DNA of 10,794 nucleotides from Thermoplasmata archaeon (GTDB lineage Archaea; Thermoplasmatota; Thermoplasmata; Thermoplasmatales; Thermoplasmataceae), in the NCBI GenBank assembly GCA_021827885.1, contig JAKAUD010000001.1:1-10794 (forward strand), written 5' to 3'. The notes beneath the pieces are model-generated. The model was not told the origin of the DNA and searched no databases. It worked only from the letters and a program-made list of their open reading frames with translations. Below, piece after piece: positions 6,435 to 10,794 of this stretch (the stretch's first letter is position 1; each line of letters opens with the position of its first letter). Position numbers and translations under genes: made by a program.

Positions 6435-6441
6435 TTAATAT
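6435..6441 (+). promoter_or_regulatory. Putative TATA box of the surface-protein gene
   Basis: TTAATAT is centred about 23 bases before the ATG at 6461, which lacks a Shine-Dalgarno site; this fits a leaderless transcript. CTTATAA at 6449-6455 is an alternative box but lies too near the ATG to serve it. Confidence 0.35.
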
Positions 6442-6460
6442 GTGATCCTTATAACCGCCC

Positions 6461-8872
6461 ATGCGTGCAATACCCGCAATCGTACTTCTATTCATTTTAG
6501 TAACAAATCAGGGATTACCACATTTGAACGGGCATGTTGAAAATGTCGTGGGAACAACAATAACAATTGGAAACCAAACCATAGGTGGTATGGGATATAA
6601 TTCCACATTTTACTCTGCCGGTAACATTACAACGGAAAATGATTCTTCCGTTACATTTCTCAATACAAATATTGTTTTTGAAGCAACATCTGAGAAGAGT
6701 TCCTTTGATATAAATGGAAATTTAACGTTGATTCATTCATCAATTGTTACAGATGGATCAATATTGGAATTTAATGACACTTCAATTCATGGAATGTCAT
6801 TGAATATGAGCAATTCAAGGTTAAATTTTTCCGGTTCATTTGATATTTCACATAAGAATGTGGAAATTATGAACACTTCATTGACTCATTCTCAAGGTTG
6901 TATTCCACTGAAGACAACTTTTACCAACGATACAGGCAATATCACCTCATCCTCATTGAATGTCACTGAAACATCTTCAACCTCTTTTATGGGAGTTTAT
7001 GAACTGAATCAGAACGGGCAACCAATCACCATCTCCGGAAGGTATGAATATTCTGGGTGTCAAATGAATCCATTCATACCATTCATAGATTCTGAAACGA
7101 TCAAAATGAATTACACCTTGGGAAATGTTACAGGCATTATTGGAATAAGCACAGGGAATAGTTTAATGGGCTTCATTAACAGATCAATTAATTTCAATGA
7201 AAGCAGCACATGCATTAATCTGCGCTTGGAAGATAATCAATCTTCTAATTTAGGATCATATCCAATTACGGGAAAAGTACCGGTGAACATTACGATTCCC
7301 TATGGAGAAAACATAACGATCTGGAAATCATCCATTGTTTTTCAGTCAAACGATTCACTCTATCTCAACGGGTCCAGCCACAATTTTATTACATTCATTA
7401 ATAGCTCAATGAATATGATATCTGACAATTTGAAATCAAATAATCTGAGACAATACTCAATGAATGGTATCCTCGATCCAATGAAGAGGGGAATAATGAT
7501 CGAGGGAAAATCATCCATAAATTTCATTTCAACAGCATTTTATTCATCCCATTCTGGTATATCACCAATTATTTGTTCAGAAAATTCTTCGTTCTTTATC
7601 TATTCGGAGGTGCTTCAAAGAATCAGGTCAAATCTTTCATCGGTATCAATTCCCAATGCGGAGCCGTCAGAGATGGTGGATCAAACTTCCAAAAACACAA
7701 TCAATATTACCACAATGGAGGGTAAGGCAGATAACCTTATACACAATCTCCAGAGCGGTTTTCAATCATATTCTGTTGCACTTGTGGAATTTAAGATAAA
7801 TAATTCATATGAAAGCACTAATATTTCAGACTTTATCCTTCATTACAACACATGGTCCTTTTATTTTTCTCTCAATCCAAGTGACACCTTTGCAGGATAC
7901 AGCTACATTGAAAATTATACGACCAACGTGTCCATGTTAAGTTTGACAATTCATTCACATGATGATAATAGTTCTTTAGAAATATCCGTAGCCCTATACG
8001 ATCTCTATGAAATTTCAAATAATATTACCATGAATCTTTCGTTTAAAATGGCTAACTATTCATCATATTATACCTTCAAAGAAGTGGAATTGATTCCTGA
8101 TACAACAACATGGAATAATCACACATTCACATTTCCAATAGCTCAGAACTCTACTCTTGGATTGATCACATGGTCTATACAATACAATAATACCCTGAAT
8201 GTGGAGGAAAGGGAAGGCTCGCAAAACATTACAATTCCCGGTGAAATGCATGAGTTTTCATTGAATGCCATTAACATGACCATGACTAAGGGATGGATCG
8301 CCTATGCTGACGGAGAACTTTTCCATTCTTCCACAAGGATTATGGATATTTTTTTGCAGGTGAACAATGCACAAATTTACATTCCAAATCAGAGGATGTA
8401 TTTTCCCGATATTCATAATATTGAAGCTAAACAAGATTCATTGACCAATATAACGTTCTCAAAAATTGTTGCAAATGTTAGTGTTGAAATATCCGGGTAT
8501 TCAGTGACAAACAATACATTCATGACAATTGCCAATTCCATATATGGCCTAAACAAATATCAGATCAATATCCCAATTCCAATGGGTAATTATAGCATTT
8601 CAATTTATTCAGAAAATAGTCAAATTTACGCAGGAAACGTATTCATAAATGAAAAGAATCAAAACATCGTTATATCTGTTCATGAAAAAAAAGTAACACA
8701 TTATTCTCCCATCACAATTCTAGGGGAAATCTATCCGTTTATTGTAGGTGGAGCAGTTATAGCTGGTATAGGCATATTTGTGAGATTAAGATATTTGAGG
8801 ATTTGCCCCTTGTGTCTGTCGGAGATTGGCTTTATTCATCGTAGACACCGATGCCCATACAAAAAAAGTTAA
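6461..8872 (+). CDS. Large N-glycosylated type-I surface protein with cytoplasmic Cys/His tail
   Basis: Exported protein of 803 residues. A signal peptide lies at about 1-18 (MRAIPAIVLLFILVTNQG). The ectodomain to about 748 is rich in Asn, Ser and Thr and carries roughly 40 or more N-glycosylation sequons by eye, typical of cell-surface proteins of wall-less acidophilic archaea. Residues 30-140 show short alternating strands with regular polar turns (for example FDINGNLTLIHSSIVTDGS), suggesting a right-handed beta-helix. Further beta-rich modules follow. One membrane helix lies near 751-774, then a basic stop-transfer RLRYLR, and then a 22-residue cytoplasmic tail with C782, C785, H793, H796 and C798, which could bind zinc. 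The protein may be an adhesin, sheath component or sensor; no catalytic domain is recognised. It is transcribed like its neighbours but from its own likely promoter. Confidence 0.85.
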   Translation: MRAIPAIVLLFILVTNQGLPHLNGHVENVVGTTITIGNQTIGGMGYNSTFYSAGNITTENDSSVTFLNTNIVFEATSEKSSFDINGNLTLIHSSIVTDGSILEFNDTSIHGMSLNMSNSRLNFSGSFDISHKNVEIMNTSLTHSQGCIPLKTTFTNDTGNITSSSLNVTETSSTSFMGVYELNQNGQPITISGRYEYSGCQMNPFIPFIDSETIKMNYTLGNVTGIIGISTGNSLMGFINRSINFNESSTCINLRLEDNQSSNLGSYPITGKVPVNITIPYGENITIWKSSIVFQSNDSLYLNGSSHNFITFINSSMNMISDNLKSNNLRQYSMNGILDPMKRGIMIEGKSSINFISTAFYSSHSGISPIICSENSSFFIYSEVLQRIRSNLSSVSIPNAEPSEMVDQTSKNTINITTMEGKADNLIHNLQSGFQSYSVALVEFKINNSYESTNISDFILHYNTWSFYFSLNPSDTFAGYSYIENYTTNVSMLSLTIHSHDDNSSLEISVALYDLYEISNNITMNLSFKMANYSSYYTFKEVELIPDTTTWNNHTFTFPIAQNSTLGLITWSIQYNNTLNVEEREGSQNITIPGEMHEFSLNAINMTMTKGWIAYADGELFHSSTRIMDIFLQVNNAQIYIPNQRMYFPDIHNIEAKQDSLTNITFSKIVANVSVEISGYSVTNNTFMTIANSIYGLNKYQINIPIPMGNYSISIYSENSQIYAGNVFINEKNQNIVISVHEKKVTHYSPITILGEIYPFIVGGAVIAGIGIFVRLRYLRICPLCLSEIGFIHRRHRCPYKKS

Positions 8873-8880
8873 TAATATTA
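8871..8880 (+). promoter_or_regulatory. Putative TATA box of the acetamidase gene
   Basis: AATAATATTA, preceded by an A-rich BRE-like stretch (AAAAAAAGTT), is centred about 26 bases before the TTG start at 8902. It overlaps the stop codon of the surface-protein gene. An 8-base tandem repeat, ATATTACC at 8875-8882 and 8883-8890, overlaps the box and may be a regulator site. A leaderless message with a TTG start is implied. Confidence 0.4.
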
Positions 8881-8901
8881 CCATATTACCATGGTTGATA
8901 G

Positions 8902-9813
8902 TTGAATTTCGACGGATATAAGCTAAGAAATGTACATTTCTCATGGACACCTGAAAACCTACCAATAGGAAAGGTTGAACCGGACACTGAATTTCGCCTG
9001 AAAATACCTGATGCCTCAACCAATCAAATTAAGTATGGGATGAAAACGGAAGATTTGGCTAACATTGACAATTCAAGACTCGATGGAGCACTGGGTCCGA
9101 TTGAGGTGGAGGGGGCAAAGAAAGGTCATGTTCTCGAAGTTCATATTGAGGAGATTAAAACAGGATCATGGGGATGGAGTGCCATCATAGACGATTTAGG
9201 TATCCTGAAAGGACGCTATAAACAGAAACTTGTATTTTGGGACATTGAGGATGGTATTTGCAGACCGGTTAATTTTCTCGACGGAATAGAAATACCCATT
9301 GAACCCATGATTGGAGTTATTGGGGTTTCGCCTTCAAGGGGCGAATTTGGCATGATACCGCCTCAGGCCTTTGGTGGAAATATGGACAGCAGGATTAACC
9401 ATGCCGGAACCAGGGTTTATTTGCCCGTATTGAGGAGCGGAGGAATGATTTCATTTGCTGATCCGCACGCTTCGCAGGGTGACGGAGAAGTTTGCGGCAC
9501 GGGTATAGAAACTTCAGCTGAGGTACTGTGCAAGATCGATATTGTTGAGAATATGAAGATCAGGTCGCCCACAATGATTGGTCAGAGAAAGGAAAGGGGA
9601 ATGTGCTTTGTTGCCACTGGAATTGGGGAAAATCTTTACGAATCGTCAAGAGAGGCAACCCTTTCGGTTATGGATTTCATAGTTTCAAAGGGGTATACGG
9701 AAGAAGAGGCATATATTCTTTCAAGTGTTTCCATGGATCTGGTTATATCAGAGATTGTGGATGAACCAAATTTTGTTGTTTCAGCATACCTGCCTTTAAA
9801 AGTGTTTCATTGA
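8902..9813 (+). CDS. Acetamidase/formamidase-family amidohydrolase
   Basis: Enzyme of 303 residues from the FmdA/AmdA family, which hydrolyses short amides such as formamide or acetamide to ammonia and the acid. No signal peptide is seen, so it is cytoplasmic. Family blocks are GALGPIEVEGAKKGHVLEV (62-80), a GWGW-like turn at 88-92, GVSPSRGEFGMIPPQ (141-155), GGNMDSRINHAG (158-169), TRVYLPVLRSGGMISFADPH (170-189) and SQGDGEVCGTGIE (191-203). The length is normal for the family. TTG 8902-8904 is the first possible start, because a TAG lies directly upstream in frame; it has no Shine-Dalgarno site but a TATA-like box at the right distance. The residue before GGNMD is Phe, where I recall His or Asn in many relatives. 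The true substrate is unknown. Its role may be nitrogen supply or amide detoxification; a link to the surface genes on either side is not evident. Confidence 0.9.
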   Translation: MNFDGYKLRNVHFSWTPENLPIGKVEPDTEFRLKIPDASTNQIKYGMKTEDLANIDNSRLDGALGPIEVEGAKKGHVLEVHIEEIKTGSWGWSAIIDDLGILKGRYKQKLVFWDIEDGICRPVNFLDGIEIPIEPMIGVIGVSPSRGEFGMIPPQAFGGNMDSRINHAGTRVYLPVLRSGGMISFADPHASQGDGEVCGTGIETSAEVLCKIDIVENMKIRSPTMIGQRKERGMCFVATGIGENLYESSREATLSVMDFIVSKGYTEEEAYILSSVSMDLVISEIVDEPNFVVSAYLPLKVFH

Positions 9814-9849
9814 AAATGAGGAAAGAACAGTTGTCTTGTCACAATTGTA

Positions 9850-10794
9850 TTAAGCAATGAATAATTTAATGGATGAAAATGTTGAATCCACATGCATCCC
9901 AGAATAACCGCTGCCAACTATGAATGAAATTGTTCCAACGGAGGCGCCAAAGTTCATTCCCGTATAGTTTTGCAGAATGTCATTGAGCTGCTCATAGTTA
10001 AATACCATATTATTGGCAATTACTGTAATATTTTGCATACTATCGGTGGGTATCACCGTAATATTATTTGTATTGTAATTCTTGTCTGTGGTTATCCAGA
10101 TATTCTCAGAACCGGAGTTGAGTGATATAAGAATACCTGAGAAGCTTCTTGCATATGACATATTTTTAGTGGAATTGAATATGGATCCTGAACTTTGCTC
10201 ATAGGACATGGAATAGTTATTCTTGACCAGCATGGAGTAGTTAAGTGGTGTTTCGATCCCATAATATGAGAATGAACCTCCTTTTATGCTGTTAAATGAA
10301 AGGTTTATTCCATTGGTTCCTGAATAGTTATAGTAGCCTGTTTTAACACCATGGTAGACCGCATCCCAGCCTGGGAACGGATCAGATGCCTCATAAGTTG
10401 GATAACTCATCATCCAGTTTTGCATTGCTTCTCCGGCAGTTGATACATATACTGATTTACCGTTGAAAAATCCTGTTTCTGACCCATAATAAGCTTCTAT
10501 CCTGAATGAAGTATTTTGTTGAAGGAAGTCAACGAACCGTGATGGTTTAATGGTTATATGATTATATCCGTATGAAAGGGTTGAATTTGTACTCCATAAA
10601 AGGCCATTGAATCTTCCACCTATTGGATTCTGTGGAAATATTCTAAAATATACCGCCGTATGGTTTCCAGGGTTTGACAGCGGAGTATAAGAAATATTCA
10701 TGGACATTTGTGTAACATAACCCGGAATACCAATTGGATCGGACATATTGGAAATGGAGTTAATCTGGAACGTAGAATAAGTGGAATTCTCATA
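9850..10794 (-). CDS. C-terminal part of a large glycosylated surface protein (runs off right edge)
   Basis: The frame stays open from the TAA at 9850-9852 to the end of the window, 314 codons, so the N-terminus is missing and any Met near 10746 is internal. The sequence is rich in Asn, Ser, Tyr and Gly with many N-glycosylation sequons (for example NISYT, NHTAV, NSTLS, NNITV). It is beta-rich throughout and has almost no charged helices. The last residues (HVDSTFSSIKLFIA) resemble the closing strand of a laminin-G-like or jelly-roll beta sandwich, but I assign no family. There is no C-terminal membrane helix in this part, unlike the 6461-8872 protein, so anchoring must be N-terminal or absent. 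It converges on the acetamidase gene with 36 bases between the stops. Likely an extracellular surface or carbohydrate-contacting protein. Confidence 0.8.
   Translation of the reverse strand, partial: YENSTYSTFQINSISNMSDPIGIPGYVTQMSMNISYTPLSNPGNHTAVYFRIFPQNPIGGRFNGLLWSTNSTLSYGYNHITIKPSRFVDFLQQNTSFRIEAYYGSETGFFNGKSVYVSTAGEAMQNWMMSYPTYEASDPFPGWDAVYHGVKTGYYNYSGTNGINLSFNSIKGGSFSYYGIETPLNYSMLVKNNYSMSYEQSSGSIFNSTKNMSYARSFSGILISLNSGSENIWITTDKNYNTNNITVIPTDSMQNITVIANNMVFNYEQLNDILQNYTGMNFGASVGTISFIVGSGYSGMHVDSTFSSIKLFIA

Noticed and set aside
8786..9019. Minus-strand frame spanning the surface protein and acetamidase junction
   Set aside because: It crosses two well-supported plus-strand genes and has no independent signal.
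9841..9848. ACAATTGT palindrome between the convergent genes, possible terminator
   Set aside because: An 8-base palindrome is expected by chance in AT-rich DNA, and no T-rich tract follows on either strand.

Overview
The window looks like chromosomal DNA from an archaeon, most likely a wall-less acidophile of the Thermoplasmatales type. I read this from the adjacent XPB helicase and Bax1 nuclease genes, from very long secreted proteins dense in N-glycosylation sequons (Asn-X-Ser/Thr), and from start signals. Genes that begin a transcript seem to lack a leader, with a TATA-like box 20-30 bases before the start codon, while genes inside operons have strong Shine-Dalgarno sites. The lineage call is an inference; there is no rRNA or other marker gene here.

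Left part (1-3232, all on the minus strand). This part is AT-rich by eye and accessory in character. It holds two unrelated transcription units. The first (1664 down to about position 21) has three tightly packed small genes without recognised homologues. The last of these has a HEPN-like helical pattern and seems to be cut short by a one-base slip in a homopolymer run. The second (3232 down to 1953) pairs a secreted, glycosylated protein carrying a Gly/Ala-rich hydrophobic hairpin with a four-helix membrane protein whose start overlaps its stop by 4 bases. This layout resembles a toxin (archaeocin) and immunity pair.

Boundary (3233-3701). This 469-base stretch holds no intact gene. It contains a well-matched inverted repeat (3275-3319), a start-less plus-strand reading frame (3356-3565) whose end resembles archaeal VapB antitoxins, and a TATA-like box for the next gene.

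Middle (3702-6360, plus strand). These are xpb and bax1, a helicase and nuclease that form a DNA repair complex in archaea. bax1 starts at a GTG inside the last codons of xpb, behind a Shine-Dalgarno site encoded by the arginine-rich tail of XPB. Both proteins deviate from the usual family motifs: the XPB RED motif reads RLD, and the Bax1 nuclease motif seems to have lost its usual acidic residue after the first Asp.

Right part (6361-10794). An 803-residue type-I surface protein has a beta-solenoid-like ectodomain, one C-terminal membrane helix and a short cytoplasmic Cys/His tail. It is followed by an acetamidase/formamidase-family enzyme on the plus strand. Converging on that is the C-terminal part of another large, glycosylated surface protein, which runs off the right edge on the minus strand. 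I saw no tRNA, rRNA, CRISPR array, transposase or complete insertion sequence.
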